DNA of 64,000 bases from Dromiciops gliroides (GCF_019393635.1 NC_057864.1:480311617-480375616), one strand, 5' to 3'. Positions 12,801 through 22,274 are shown, counted from the stretch's first letter. The notes: generated by a model from the letters alone, not told the origin. A program made the numbers and translations.

Positions 12801-15800
12801 TAGCCCAAGAACCAGCCCCTGGGGTCCCTGCACCCCTGGTCTGCCTGCGGTGGGGGGTAGGGCAGGGAAGGGCTGGGCTGGGTGCTGAGAGTGAAGCCCT
12901 AGCAATGCTGGTCCTTCAGATGAGGGGGGAGGCCCTGGGTCTGGGAAGATCAGCGCCTGAAGCCGAGCTGCATCAGGCAGCTTTGGGGATGCACAGGCAA
13001 GGGGGTAGAGGTGAGGCTACAGAACGGTCGGTCCTAAAGGCTCCCTGCAGACAAGGCCCGGCAGTGACCATGGCCCGAGAGCACAGATGGTGGGGCTGCA
13101 CGTGCAGCGAGCCGATGGCAGGTCTGGGGTCTGCAGGAGATCAGAGGCAGACAGACCCCCATCCTTTAATTAATTGGTTTGGACTTCATCAAAGTGTGTG
13201 ACCACTCCAGGGTAATCATGATAGTAACAGTAACAAAAGCTAGCCTTTACAAAGCATTTTACAGCTATGATCTCATCTGACCCTCACAACAACCCTAGGA
13301 GGCAGGTGTTACGGTTTTCCCCATTTATAGTTAAGGAAACTGAGGCAGACAAAGGTTAACTGACTTAGCCAGGATCGCACAAGGCTCTGAGGCTGGATTT
13401 GAACTCAGGTCTTCTTGACTCCAGGTCTGATGCTCTGTCCACTGCACCACCAGCTGATTGAAGAATACAGGCTTTCTCTAGGCATCTCCCCTTTCCTTTG
13501 CTCCTTTCTTCTCCTTGTCTCTCTTCTGCCTTTATCCCACAGTGGGGTCAGTTAGGACAGTAAAAGACCAAGGGCTCTCCAGTGCTTTTATTCTCTGGGC
13601 CTCCTGTCTGTCTCTGCATCTTCCTCATCTGTAAAACAGGGAGGATAAAATAGGTGCTGCCCCCACGCCCCCAGGGGAAGTGCTTTACAAACATCAGTGC
13701 AAATGTGGCCAGGCTATTCCTCATCCCCAGGCTCCTGAGTGGAGCCGCACCAGGGCCCCTCTCCACCACCCTCAGCTCTCTGTCTGAGGGCAGCCCCCCG
13801 GGGGGCCCTTCTCTCTTTGGGGGCGGTCACAGCTCTGATAGAGGATGAGCCTCCCGGCAGCTGGTAAAGCAGAGTCTGCCACATGCTCTGGGAGATGGTC
13901 TGATTTTATAGTTATTAATATTCACTCCTAACTTAATGTCACTGTAAGTGACTCAGCTTTGTGCATGCTCTGTTAATGCCCCTGTCACTGCCCTCCTCCT
14001 TTCTTTCTCATCTGTCTCCTTCTCTGCATGAGGTTGGTGGCTCCCTTATGTCATTCCCTGCCTCCATTGGGAGACCACATGGTGTCAGGGACAGAGGGCT
14101 GACCTAGGAGCTGGGGAGGCCCAGCCTCAGCTGTTGCCTCAGACTGGGGCTGGGGGACCCTGAGCAAGTCACTTGGGCCATCAGGTCTCTAAGTAGCTCC
14201 CTTAGACAATGTGGCTCCTCCTGTGACGGTGCCCACTACCCATGGGATCAGAGCTCTGGGGGCAGGGGCAGGGCCTCCTCCTGCACGTCTTGGTGAGGCA
14301 ATTGGGGTTAAGTGACTTGCCCAGGGTCACACAGCTAGTAAGTGTTAAGTGTCTGAGGCTGGATTTGAACTCAAGTCCTCCCGACTCCGGGGCCGGTGCT
14401 CTATCCACTGTGCTACCTAGCTGCCCCCTCCTGCACGTCTTGAGGGCAGCCTTGTAAGTCTGAAGCAGGCATGAAGGGACTGATGTCCTGGCAAGCTTTT
14501 GGCCTGGCGAGGCTTTAAGGGCTAGCGTATCTCGTTTTGCACTGTGGGCACACTCTGAATCAGTGTTTTCTAAATCCATCGTGTAGCCTTTTCCACAGTG
14601 AGAAGGAAGCCCCCCACCTCCCCACCCCTAATTCACTCCTGGCATGAGCCCTGGTTTGTGTGTGTTTGGTTTTCTCTGAATGTGGTGCCCCCAGCACTAA
14701 GAACTTGGAGTGCTGCTGTCATTGGAAGTGGTGTCGGCCTAGTTTGGAGCAGTCTCAGCCTTTCCAGCCTAGCTTTTTCAGGCTGCAGCTGTGGGGAGCC
14801 CAGGCAGAGGGGAACCAAGCCTCCTGATGCCCACTTGCCTCTTGGCGACAGTGCAGAGTGAGCAGGTACTTTGGACAGAATCAGCGATGACCACAGAGTG
14901 TTGGGGTGATGTAGATGTCTCCCCTCTGGAGAGCAGGGATCTTTGAAAGAACACCACTCTGCGCTGCTGGGTGGTCTGGGCACGGATGGGCCCAGCAGGC
15001 CAGACCCAGGCAGGGTTTTATCCCTTCCTCCCCTAGGAGCTACCCAGGGCGTAGCAAGAATGGGTCTCCTTTTTTCCTTGTGCTCTGATTCTTCTTTCAC
15101 AAGGTGACTAATGTAGAAATGTTTAATGGGATTGTACATAGACAACCTATATCAGACTGCTTTCCATCTTGGGGAGGAGGGAGGGAAGGGAGGGTAGGAG
15201 AAAAATCATTTAGAACTAAAAATCCTGTGAAAACAAATGTTGAAAACTATCTTTAGGGGCAGCTAGGTGGCGCAGTGGATAGAGCACCGGCCCTGGAGCC
15301 AGGAGGACCTGAGTTCAAATCCAGCCTCAGACACTTAACACTTACTAGCTGTGTGACCGTGGGCAAGTCACTCAACCCCAATTGCCTCACTTTAAAAAAA
15401 AAAGAAAGAAAACTATCTTTATATGTAACTGGAAAATAATAAAATACTTTAAAAAAAAAAAAAGAATAGGCCTCTTGTTCTAGGTCCCAGTTGTGAATTG
15501 CTCCAGTGCCCTTTTGGGGAGGGGGCGTTCTGCATGTTCTAAAAGGCTGCCTCAGGGCAGCCAGGTAGCACAGTGGATAGAGCACCGGTCCTGGATTCAG
15601 GAGTACCAGAGTTCAAATCTGGCCTCAGACACTTGATACTTACTAGCTGTGTGACCCTGGGCAAGTCACTTAACCCTCACTGCCCTGCAAAAAAAAAAAA
15701 AAAAGGCTGCCTTGTGGTGTGCCCTCCTGGAAGGCAAGTGCTTGCTTTCCCGTCCGGTGCCTCAGGAGTGCGGCACCACGCCCCACTTAGATGGCGCTGC

Positions 15801-18800
15801 GATCCACTAGAGGCAAATCCTCGGTTGGTTGACTCGTTGCCATTGGCACGGCTGGAAATGGAAGCCCCCACTGGAGTTTTCTCATGGCCTTCTCTGTTGG
15901 ATTCTAGGCCCTGAAAGCCATCATTGCGATGGACACAGCCGGGATGATCCTGGGGTGGAAGTTTTTCGATCATGCGGCACATCTTGGGGGAGCTCTTTTT
16001 GGAATGTAAGTGAGAATTGGTCTCCTAAACCAAATTAGCATCTCTTCACCTCCAGCTCTCAACCCTCATCCCACCCCCCCACCCCCCGCCCCCAAAAAGA
16101 AAAAAGTCCAGAAAAATTCATAGACTGTACAATGGAAAAGGATCCCCCCCCCCCAAATCAGGAGTTTCATTTGCTGTGACTTTATTTATACAACACAGTT
16201 GATGGTGTGGACTTGGCAGGAGCAAAGACCACTCATCTCACCCATGCCCTTGATCTGGAATTGAATAGAACAACCTTGATCGATCGCGCCTGCTCTGATT
16301 CCTTGGTCTGATCAGCCTCTGTCAGAGCAGTTCTCTGCATAGCAAAGCCCTTTGTCTGGAAGAACCAGAGTTGTTTCTCTGGAGGAAGGGGAGGCTCAGT
16401 GGGGGCCAACGTGTGGCCGAGGGAAGTGGGGAATTGGTCCCACAGGATGGACCCAGGAGCCGGACCCGGGAGGCGAGGGAGGACAGAGCAAAGGCATTTG
16501 CGGCATTCAGGTTTTCAGGCTGCCCCAGAGGACAAAGGCTGCCCGAGGAAGGGAGTGGGGGGTGGGGGCTCCTTGTCCAGGGAGCTCCTCGGAGGAGAGG
16601 CTGAGTGAGCCCTTGTCAGGGATGGATGGGAGCCGAGGGCCATCTCTTCAGCCTCCAGAATTCTGAGCTTCTGTGTCTAGAGCAAGTATCCCAAGCAGAA
16701 GAGGGGTGAGGCAGCATAGCTCTGTGGGGCCTTGGGGAGATGCCAGGAAAGCCATGGAGCCACATTCCTGTGCACTGCCAGTGAGCCATGACAGAGGGGC
16801 CCGGGGCCCCTGTGTGGGCCACCCTCTGCCAAGCTCGTTGTGACGGCAGCAGGAGGCCCTTCCCAGACTCACATTTTGGAGCTGTGACAGCCAAAATCAA
16901 CTGAGTTTTGTAATTTGTTTTATTCTGAGCTTAAACACCAAAAAAAAGAGCATTGCAACATACACATAGAGCACAAAAAGGAGATTGTATGTGAAACCGT
17001 GAGTCTCTTTAAAAGGATATCATGAAGTCCACACATCGCTTTCTTCTCTTTTCTTTTTCTTTCTTTCTTTTTTTCCCCCACACATCACTTTCAAAACCAT
17101 CCTGCTTTTCTGGTCCTTCCCTTTGAATTTCCTTCTGTTTTCTTTTATGCATTTTAAAGAATGTTTCTGTGGTGCCAGTGCTCCTCCCCCCCCCTTCCCT
17201 CTCCCTCTCTCTCCTTCCCTCTCTTTCTTTCCTTCCCTCTCTCCTTCCCTCCTCCCCTCCCTCTCTTTCCCCAATTCAACCCCCCTATCAATATTGCTAA
17301 TTCCCATTAAAAACAAAGGGGGGAGGGAGCCTTTGTAATTGGTGAGAATAGTCAAGTGCATCCCTCTGCCCATTGATCCCCTCCCCTTTCTGCTCCAGGC
17401 ACCTTCCTTGAGCTTCATCTCACCTCTTGGAGATGTAGGTGATTGTTGCTTTGATCAGAGTTCCTGAGTCTTTCCCAGTTGTTTTTCTTCACAGTGTCTT
17501 TGTACAAATTGTTTTCCTGGTTCTGCTCACTTCACTCTGTATCAGTTCATAGTTCAAGATTCTTTTTTCTTTTTCTTTTTTTTTTTTTTTTTTTTGGTGA
17601 GGCAGTTGGGGTTAAGTGACTTGCCTAGGGTCACACAGCTAGTAAGTGTTAAGTGTCTGAGGCCGGATTTGAACTCAGGTCCTCCTGAATTCAGGGACAG
17701 TGCTCTATCCAGTGCGCCATCTAGCTGCCCCCTCAAGATTCTTTGAAATAATTTCTTTCTTCGTTTCTTAGGCTGTATTAATATTCCAATATAATTACAT
17801 ACCCAGATTTATTCAGCTATTTCCCAGTTGATGGAAACCACCTTAGATTCTAGTTCCTTCATCTTTTCTTTCTTTTTCCTTTTAACCCCTCTCTTAAAGA
17901 TAAGGAAGTTTATTTTTCTTGCACCTGTTCCTTTCCAGTGTTAGCCTAACCCATCCTCATTTGTTTACCCTATTGAGATTGATGTATTTCTACACCAAAA
18001 CCTGTGTGTGTGTTCAACCCTACTTTGTTAAAGAGTGAAGTTTAACTGATGTCCATATCTTGGGCCCCTTCCTCCATGTTTTGTATAATCCCATGTCCAC
18101 CATTTATGAGAAATAGCAAGTTCCATCCCCTTCTTCCAGTTTTCTGCATTAATCTGCTCCTTTTACCTTCCCTTCTCTTTCTTATCCTAAAACCCTCAGA
18201 ACAGAACCAATCCACTTCTTGGTCCAGCACTTTTCTTATTTCATTCCACTAATGTCTTTTGATGATATTAAGGTTCTGAAGGTATTCTTGTTCTTCTCAC
18301 TTCTGTTAAAATGTTAGCACTGCATCGTCTTCATACAGCAATTGTTCAAATAAATTTAACTTCCTAGATTTCTCCTGGCTCTTGTGTTTACATTTCAGTT
18401 ACTATCCAACTCTAATCTTTTTGTATGCTTCAAAGTTCTATGTTATATTAAAAGTTCACCCCCACCCCCATAGCTTTTCAGAGTAAGTTATTCTTTCTGT
18501 TAAGCCCATATCTTTCGTCTTTTGGAACATTATATTCCAAGCACTCCTCTAGTGTTTTCAACATTTGTTTTCATAGGATTTTTAGTTCCAAATTTTTCTC
18601 CCACCTTCCCTTCCCTCCCTCCTCCCCAAGACAGAAAGCAAGATAATATAGGTTATATATATACAATCACATTAAACATATTTCTGCATTAGTCCTATTG
18701 TGAAAGAAGATAAGCACTCCTTTAGTGTAGAGTAGAAGCTGCCGGGTCTTGTGTGATCTTGACTGTGAGTCCTTCTTACTTGCTTCTTTCTGGATGTTGG

Positions 18801-20323
18801 CAGTATGTTTGCTTTGATGTGGAAAGATTTTGACCATGACACTCCTGGGGTCTATGACACTCCTTTTGGGGTTTCTCTCAGGAAATGTCCAGTGGATTCT
18901 TTTAGCTTTGCTTTGCCTTCTGGTTCTAATAGAGCTGGACAGTTTTTATTATTTCTTGAAATTGTGGTTTTTAAAAATATTTGTTGCTAAACTGTACTTT
19001 CTAAAATTATTGCTACTTATATATTAATGGATATTGCACCTATTTTGGCAGTAAGCATTTATTATTGATTAACATGATCCATACCAGTAAAGAATTGACT
19101 GCATGACATTTAACATAGGCAGGAGAAAAGCCCCAGACCCATTTTTTCTCTCAGAGAGACAGTATGTGGTCTCAAAGTCTAAGAGGTAGAGAGCACACCA
19201 AGTGACCTCATTTCAGGCCAAGAGTGTGAACCAAGATGGAGACCTTCACAAGGTTAAGGCCTCTTTTTTATTGAGGCACTCATTATGCATTGATCAAAGC
19301 TAATTGGTTAGCATCTTTCAGTTCTGTTGGTTGACATGACCTGAGGATGGTCCAAATTAAAATGAACTCTAGATAATGACTTCAGGTAAAAGTGTGCAAA
19401 AGACTCTCCCCAGGGGCAAAGTCTAGGTGTGGTATAATCCCATCAGCTCCTCAATTTAGCTAGACAAAAGAATCAATCTTCATCTCTACCATACCCTAGT
19501 AGGCAGGTCCCAAACAAGATTAGAACTTCCTGGATTTTCTGGTGTGTGTGCTGGGGGGGTTGGGGGGAAGCAACTAAGAAAGAAGGGGAGATCACTGGGT
19601 CCTCCAAGGTATCAATTTATTAATAATTATTTTCTCACAAAATATAGTGTCTTGGTTGCATTTTTTTTAAATTATGGTTTTCATAAAGTTAGTTGCTTCT
19701 CAGATTCTCTCACCTTGACCTGTTTTCCAGATCAGCTGTTTTCAGTATCAGATACGTTGATTTTTCCCATTTTTTTCAGTCTTTTTATTTGTGTTCTAAT
19801 ATTTCTTGCTGTCTCATGGGATCATTAATTTATCTTTGGTCTGTTTATGGTTTAAGGGAGTCTTACTGAAAGGGGAAAGATGAAGCTTCCTAGAGGAGCT
19901 GGCCTGAAGGTTGGGTGAGAGCAAGAGAAACTAAACCAGGCACAGGGGACAGGGTGGACCAGAGGTGGTAGGAGAGTGGTCTGGGGCAGGGTGGAGATTT
20001 ATCCAGAGCACCAAGCCTTGCAGCACGAAGGGAATGAGGTCCTGCTGCACAGGCAGGGTGATTTAGTGTAATGGTTAGATTGTGGGCCTTCAGGACAGGA
20101 GGACCTACCTCTGACAGGTGGGTACAGCTGTGTGACCCTGAGCAAGTCACTTAACTGTGAGGACCCTGGCAGGTGCCTAAGGTGATTAGCCGCTAACCTG
20201 CATTTGTGAAGGAAATCTCCCTTATGCCAGTGAAGTCAGAGTCTGGTTTTATTTACACACATAATACACGTGCATGTGTGTGTAAATTCTTACACCCATA
20301 CACATTGGACAGGGCCTTAAATG

Positions 20324-20375
<52 letters not shown>

Positions 20376-22274
20376 CCAGAAAGAACGATTGATCCAGATT
20401 GGATGCTGATTGTTTGCTGTTAGTCTGCATGCTTTGGGGGGAGTGAGGGTGGCTTTGGGTTGACCTATTATGAAAATTCTATCCCACCTTTTTTTTTTTT
20501 TAAACAAAAGAGTGGCGGTAGATTGCATGGGCACAGTTCCCTTCTGTAGGAGGTGCCACCCGTGACTTGGTACCATTTATAACTTCACTGATTATTGAAT
20601 AGAAATCCTTGCGTTGGCAGTAATTCATTGTAGGTAAAAGCCTCCTTGTTACTATCACAGGATAAAGAACAGAAGATGCTTATGACAAATGGTTGGAATT
20701 TATGCTCATTATTCTCCAAAGAGTTTTATATTAACACCTGAAACGTTCCGACACTTGACAGCTCTCTCTTTCCCACACGCCTCCTTTTTTCAGACTTCAC
20801 TGGAATTGGGTTGCCTTTTTTTAACCTGCAAATTTTTAGTCTCAGTGCATTCTGTAACCAAGATTCCTTTTCCATTTCCTGAGTTTCTCCAACTTGTCCC
20901 TGAGAAGTCTTTATCTTTTCTTAAACCCTAAGGCAGCTTGCAGTAGCAAGTCAAATTTTAGGGAAGTCTGTATTATTGTGAGCAGCACCTGGTTATCATA
21001 AAGCCTCAGAAGCCCTGGCTTCCTATACCCTGGGAGATGTCACTTCTCTGAAGCCCCATGCCCTAGAAGGGAACACCCTGCAGCCATACTTAGTGTGAAG
21101 GATTTTCCTCATTCGCCCTCAGTGCCCTCATGCCCATGACTCATTCAGCAACTGTATCCTTATTTGTCTCATCTCCTCTTTCCTCGATCACAACTATAAT
21201 TATGGCGCAACTCAATTTATCCTGTTTATACTAATAGACTGTGCCGACTGATCAGGCCCCAGAGCCTCTGCTTGGGAAGAGGCGGAGGAGGGCATGGAAT
21301 ATTATTGCTCTGGGGACTTCCTCACAGTCTCTGTTCTCCTGCAGTCCAGGGGAGGCTAGTGGGACAAATGAAAGATAGAAATTTACCCTTAGCTGGCCAT
21401 AATCAGGACCCTGTTTCCCCAATTATTGTTATTACAAGGGAATCTGGTTCCAAGAGCCATTGATTAAATATCTGTTTTTGTGTAAATGCTTTTCAGATTT
21501 TAATCTTTTGCTTGACAAGGATAGAAAGCTGGTTTCCTCATATAATTCAACAAACACACTGAGTCAGATCAGATCAGCCAGTGTGTATTGCGCCCACTCC
21601 CTGAGGAGCTTTACATTTAGGAAACCCTCTCATGTATATATGATCTCATTCTAGTCTTTCTCTCAGCATTGCTGAGAGGTGGATGGGTCCCTGTGACTGC
21701 CTGTCTCCAAGAGGAAACTGCCTGAGAGGTGAAGCAACTTGTCAAGCATACCCGGAGCCAGGGTTCAGACCCTCTCCCACTTTTACTTTTTTGTTGTTGT
21801 TGTTGTTGTTTTTTGTTGTTGTTTTTTTTGTTGTTGTTGGGGTTAAGTGACTTGCCCAGGGTCACACAGCTAGTAAGTGTTAAGTGTCTGAGGCCGGATT
21901 TGAACTCAGGTTCTCCTGACTCCAGGGCTGGTGCTCTATCCACTGCGCCACCTAGCTGCCCCTCTTTGTTTTACTTTAAACATCACAGATCCATCTCAGT
22001 ACCAGCCTAGTTTGCAGGTGTGGCCAGCCTTTAAGCTCGGATGACTCGTGTCATCAGTGCAGCTGCTCCTCCAGGGATGCTGATGGCAACTAAAAAGAGG
22101 CATCCACACTCATGGTCTGTGTCCTGTGAGTCCTGATTTCTTGTTTTCTTTCTCTCTGCCAGATGGTATATTACCCATGGCCATGAGCTGATTTGGAAGA
22201 ACCGAGAGCCACTAGTGAAAATCTGGCATGAAATGAGGACTAATAACCCCAAGAAAGGAGGTGGATCCGAGTGA
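3767..22274 (+). CDS. PARL: PARL, presenilin-associated rhomboid-like protease, C-terminal six exons (5' part outside window)
   Basis: PARL is a serine protease of the rhomboid family in the inner mitochondrial membrane; known substrates include PINK1 and PGAM5. Coding exons are 3767-3862, 5079-5228, 8314-8384, 11421-11522, 15908-16005 and 22163-22274. All have AG/GT borders and their phases join without a break. They give 208 full codons plus a split Gly codon, exactly residues 171-379 of the 379-residue human protein, so length is conserved to the residue. The rhomboid motif GASG spans the 8384/11421 junction, with nucleophile Ser277 as codon 11421-11423. The partner His335 is codon 15980-15982 in AAHLGG. 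Several hydrophobic membrane segments are visible. The N-terminal mitochondrial targeting part is not in the window, and I could not find its exons in bases 1-3766. The gene looks functional. Confidence 0.97.
4465..4560 (+). repeat. L2 LINE 3' end fragment
   Basis: Contains CCCCAGCACATAGTAGGCAC after a GGGCAGGCACGGTTTC-like stretch, the usual end of L2. The rest of the 3863-5078 intron shows nothing I recognise apart from the C run at 5024-5036. Confidence 0.6.
5024..5036 (+). repeat. Run of 13 C close to a PARL splice acceptor
   Basis: An uninterrupted homopolymer 42 bases upstream of the exon at 5079. Length may be imprecise because such runs are error-prone. Confidence 0.85.
5079..5228 (+). 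CDS. PARL: PARL exon, residues about 203-253
   Basis: A pyrimidine tract and TTTTGCAG precede 5079; the donor GTAATG follows 5228. The 150 nt encode [19 protein letters not shown] and then the ANMYVLWSF region, part of the conserved rhomboid core. The first codon is completed by the A left from the previous exon, giving Lys. Confidence 0.96.
5890..6030 (+). repeat. MIR fragment
   Basis: CCTCATTTTCCTCATCTGCAC, then GTCGTTGTGAGGACCAGATG, the 3' half of MIR. A younger SINE follows at 6054. Confidence 0.65.
6054..6202 (+). repeat. WSINE-like SINE with long target duplications
   Basis: Full element from GGGCAGCTAGGTGGGGCAG to CAATTGCCTCAC plus a mixed A tail. AGAAGAGAGTCAAAGTGG flanks it at about 6036-6053 and 6202-6219, so the insertion is young. 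Confidence 0.93.
6780..7620. repeat. Long copy of an old dispersed repeat (unnamed here)
   Basis: Begins with the CAGCAAACATTTCTG head, then a CTCTACTCTGTCAG and GGGATGCAAGGACAAGCTCT stretch, later GGGCTCTGGGAAGGCTTCCTT and GGAAAGTGGATTGGAGAGGG. This order recurs in marsupial and other mammalian DNA, but I cannot name the family. The 257-codon - strand open frame across it (6995-7768) is chance. Confidence 0.5.
8314..8384 (+). CDS. PARL: PARL exon, residues about 253-276
   Basis: Acceptor TTTCAG ends at 8313 and donor GTAAGT begins at 8385. The 71 nt encode [12 protein letters not shown] then [11 protein letters not shown] and stop in phase 0, just before the catalytic Ser codon. The GPSLGA segment is the front half of the rhomboid active-site loop. 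Confidence 0.96.
8780..8880 (-). repeat. L1 3'-region scrap (antisense)
   Basis: GGTTCTGCTCCCTTCACTTTG, then CATCAGCTCATAGAAGTCTTC, resembles the antisense of marsupial L1 3' sequence. Between 8880 and 9440 I recognise nothing else; it is AT-rich. Confidence 0.45.
9440..9545 (+). repeat. MIR fragment
   Basis: Weak MIR match with a GTTTCAGTCCCAGCTCTGCTG centre and a GTTTTAGTTTCCCCATCT end. Confidence 0.5.
9610..9712 (-). repeat. Internally deleted WSINE-like SINE next to the RPL23A retrocopy
   Basis: Read on the - strand, a degenerate SINE head joins directly to the CCTCAGACACTTGACACTTA box and a GTGTGAC box, ending in an A run. The middle of the element is missing. Confidence 0.6.
9721..10085 (-). 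pseudogene. RPL23A: RPL23A processed pseudogene in a PARL intron
   Basis: The - strand reads [45 protein letters not shown]-like [27 protein letters not shown] and NTLIRP, the clear signature of ribosomal protein L23a (uL23). It has no introns. The copy is broken: part of the basic N-terminal stretch is missing, about ten codons before TTTLVFIV are shortened, the segment after LIRP has a deletion that shifts frame, and the matching C-terminal frame (DALDV then NKIGII and stop) carries an internal TAG. It is a retrocopy lying antisense to PARL, with no sign that it is a gene. Confidence 0.93.
10280..10460 (-). repeat. L1-like 3' UTR fragment (antisense)
   Basis: T-rich and C-rich strand with TCTTTCCTTCCCATCTCCC, then an A-rich tract and CAAGCAAAACAAATTCCCAT, the pattern of antisense marsupial L1 3' ends. 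Confidence 0.5.
11160..11290 (+). repeat. Old dispersed repeat, head segment
   Basis: TGCTGGGCACTGTGCCCTCT, then CGGAGCTTCTGCTCTAACG, matches the same family as 6780-7620. It ends about 130 bases upstream of the PARL Ser277 exon. Confidence 0.45.
11421..11522 (+). CDS. PARL: PARL exon with catalytic Ser277, residues 277-310
   Basis: Acceptor CTCCGCAG ends at 11420 and donor GTGAGT follows 11522. The 34 codons start with TCA, the nucleophilic Ser of the GxSG motif, then [17 protein letters not shown] and the helix [15 protein letters not shown]. It is almost identical to human. Confidence 0.97.
11720..11935 (-). repeat. MIR SINE
   Basis: CACTCTGTGCCAGGCCT, then ATTTTGCAGATGAGGAAACT, then GGATTTGAACTTGGTTCTTC: an almost complete antisense MIR just after the Ser277 exon. 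Confidence 0.8.
12485..12590 (-). repeat. MIR fragment
   Basis: TTATCTTACAGATGGGGAAA, then CACAGAGGTCAAGTCATCTG. The stretch 12590-13200 shows nothing recognisable. Confidence 0.65.
13205..13455 (-). repeat. MIR SINE, nearly full length
   Basis: Contains ACCCTCACAACAACCCTAGG, then GTTAAGGAAACTGAGGCAG, then GGATTTGAACTCAGGTCTTC, ending in CTGCACCACC. Confidence 0.8.
13885..13990. promoter_or_regulatory. Candidate conserved AT-rich element in a PARL intron
   Basis: A short AT-rich island in GC-rich sequence with TTATAGTTATTAATATTCAC and GTGACTCAGC (AP-1/MARE-like), bounded by MIR on both sides. No repeat is recognised. Its function is a guess from composition and motifs only. Confidence 0.25.
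14085..14215 (+). repeat. MIR fragment
   Basis: Weak MIR with GGGGACCCTGAGCAAGTCAC near its middle. Confidence 0.5.
14292..14426 (-). repeat. WSINE-like SINE with target duplications but no A tail
   Basis: Complete body from GGTGAGGCAATTGGGGTTAA to CTAGCTGCCCC, flanked by CCTCCTGCACGTCTT at 14277-14291 and 14427-14441. No T run separates the body from the duplication, so the insertion lacks the usual tail. Confidence 0.93.
14442..15242. other. PARL: PARL intron, nothing definite recognised
   Basis: No exon or clear repeat. The end (15080-15240, GACAACCTATATCAGACTGC, then GGAGGAGGGAGGGAAGG) resembles the sense 3' end of an L1, with the following SINE inserted in it and the rest to 15452 continuing it. 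Confidence 0.45.
15256..15408 (+). repeat. WSINE-like SINE with target duplications
   Basis: Full element with an A/G-interrupted tail. AAAACTATCTTTA lies at 15243-15255 and 15409-15421. It sits inside a probable L1 3' end that resumes with TATATGTAACTGGAAAATA. Confidence 0.93.
15553..15700 (+). repeat. WSINE-like SINE with target duplications
   Basis: Full element of the TTGATAC / CCCTCACTGCCCTGC subtype with an A tail. AAAAGGCTGCCT lies at 15541-15552 and 15701-15712. It ends about 200 bases before the PARL His335 exon. Confidence 0.93.
15908..16005 (+). CDS. PARL: PARL exon with catalytic His335, residues 311-343
   Basis: Acceptor GATTCTAG ends at 15907 and donor GTAAGTG starts at 16006. 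The 98 nt encode [17 protein letters not shown] and then [14 protein letters not shown]. The second His of the HAAH motif (15980-15982) is the catalytic His335. Two bases are left for the last exon. Confidence 0.97.
16905..18310 (-). mobile_element. L1 LINE 3' region, antisense, split by a SINE
   Basis: The + strand carries polypyrimidine sequence (17160-17280), then TTTGTACAAATTGTTTTCCTG and GTATCAGTTCATAG, and after the SINE AGCTATTTCCCAGTTGATGG. This is the antisense order of marsupial L1 3' sequence. It is non-coding and degraded. The part after about 17880 is assigned with less certainty. Confidence 0.7.
17566..17732 (-). repeat. WSINE-like SINE nested in L1
   Basis: Long T run, then GGTGAGGCAGTTGGGGTTAAG to CTAGCTGCCCC. 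TCAAGATTCTTT flanks it at 17554-17565 and 17733-17744. The L1 sequence continues on both sides, so the SINE is younger. Confidence 0.93.
18550..18735 (-). mobile_element. L1 3' UTR fragment (antisense)
   Basis: CATTTGTTTTCATAGGA, then TTTAGTTCCAAATTTTTCTC, then a CCTTCCC-rich run and ACATATTTCTGCATTAGTCC, a pattern frequent in marsupial L1 3' ends. The stretch 18310-18550 is not assigned. Confidence 0.6.
18740..19030 (-). mobile_element. L1 ORF1-region fragment (antisense), first half
   Basis: AGTGGATTCTTTTAGCTTTG, then CCTTCTGGTTCTAATAGAGC, then TTATTATTTCTTGAAATTGTG match the antisense of the coiled-coil part of marsupial L1 ORF1 as I recall it. The matching order resumes at about 19600. 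Confidence 0.6.
19035..19595 (-). mobile_element. Possible solo LTR-like insert within L1 (fossil)
   Basis: About 550 bases that interrupt the L1 ORF1-region sequence. On the - strand it has a TATA-like stretch, GGTTCACACTCTTGG, and an AATAAA near its end, features of an endogenous retrovirus LTR. The family is not recognised, no internal viral region is present, and the borders are uncertain. It is younger than the L1 it splits. Confidence 0.3.
19600..19860 (-). mobile_element. L1 ORF1-region fragment (antisense), second half
   Basis: Contains CTGTTTTCCAGATCAGCTG, then CATTTTTTTCAGTCTTTTTA, then ATTTCTTGCTGTCTCATGGG, the antisense of a marsupial L1 ORF1 coiled coil (LENRS-type motif on the - strand). 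No intact frame remains. Confidence 0.65.
20055..20165 (+). repeat. MIR fragment
   Basis: TTAGTGTAATGGTTAGATTG, then GTACAGCTGTGTGACCCTGA and GCAAGTCACTTAACTG. Confidence 0.7.
20323..20373 (+). repeat. (TC)n then (CA)n microsatellite
   Basis: A short CT stretch runs into about 18 CA units. Confidence 0.95.
20374..21595. other. PARL: PARL last intron, nothing definite recognised
   Basis: No exon seen and no repeat I can name. Open frames are short and without recognisable motifs. Confidence 0.5.
21600..21785 (-). repeat. MIR fragment
   Basis: GAGCTTTACATTTAGGAAAC, then CAAGAGGAAACTGCCTGAG and GCAACTTGTCAAGC. It is followed at once by the next SINE. Confidence 0.55.
21790..21962 (-). repeat. 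WSINE-like SINE whose tail became a (TTG)n repeat
   Basis: The body from GGGGTTAAGTGACTTGCC to CTAGCTGCCCC is intact, but the end near the tail is replaced by about 50 bases of TTG units. Flanking duplications are not clear. Confidence 0.88.
22163..22274 (+). CDS. PARL: PARL last coding exon, residues 343-379 and stop
   Basis: Acceptor CTGCCAG ends at 22162. The exon encodes [17 protein letters not shown], then a basic tail ending PKKGGGSE and the stop TGA at 22272-22274. Human ends in GGGSK as recalled; the Glu here is a conservative-context change at the last residue. Confidence 0.96.

Noticed and set aside
20253-20576. CVCVCV-type and similar repeats in open frames at CA/GT microsatellites (also 40133-40576 and 49427-49893)
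   Set aside because: These are translations of dinucleotide repeats.
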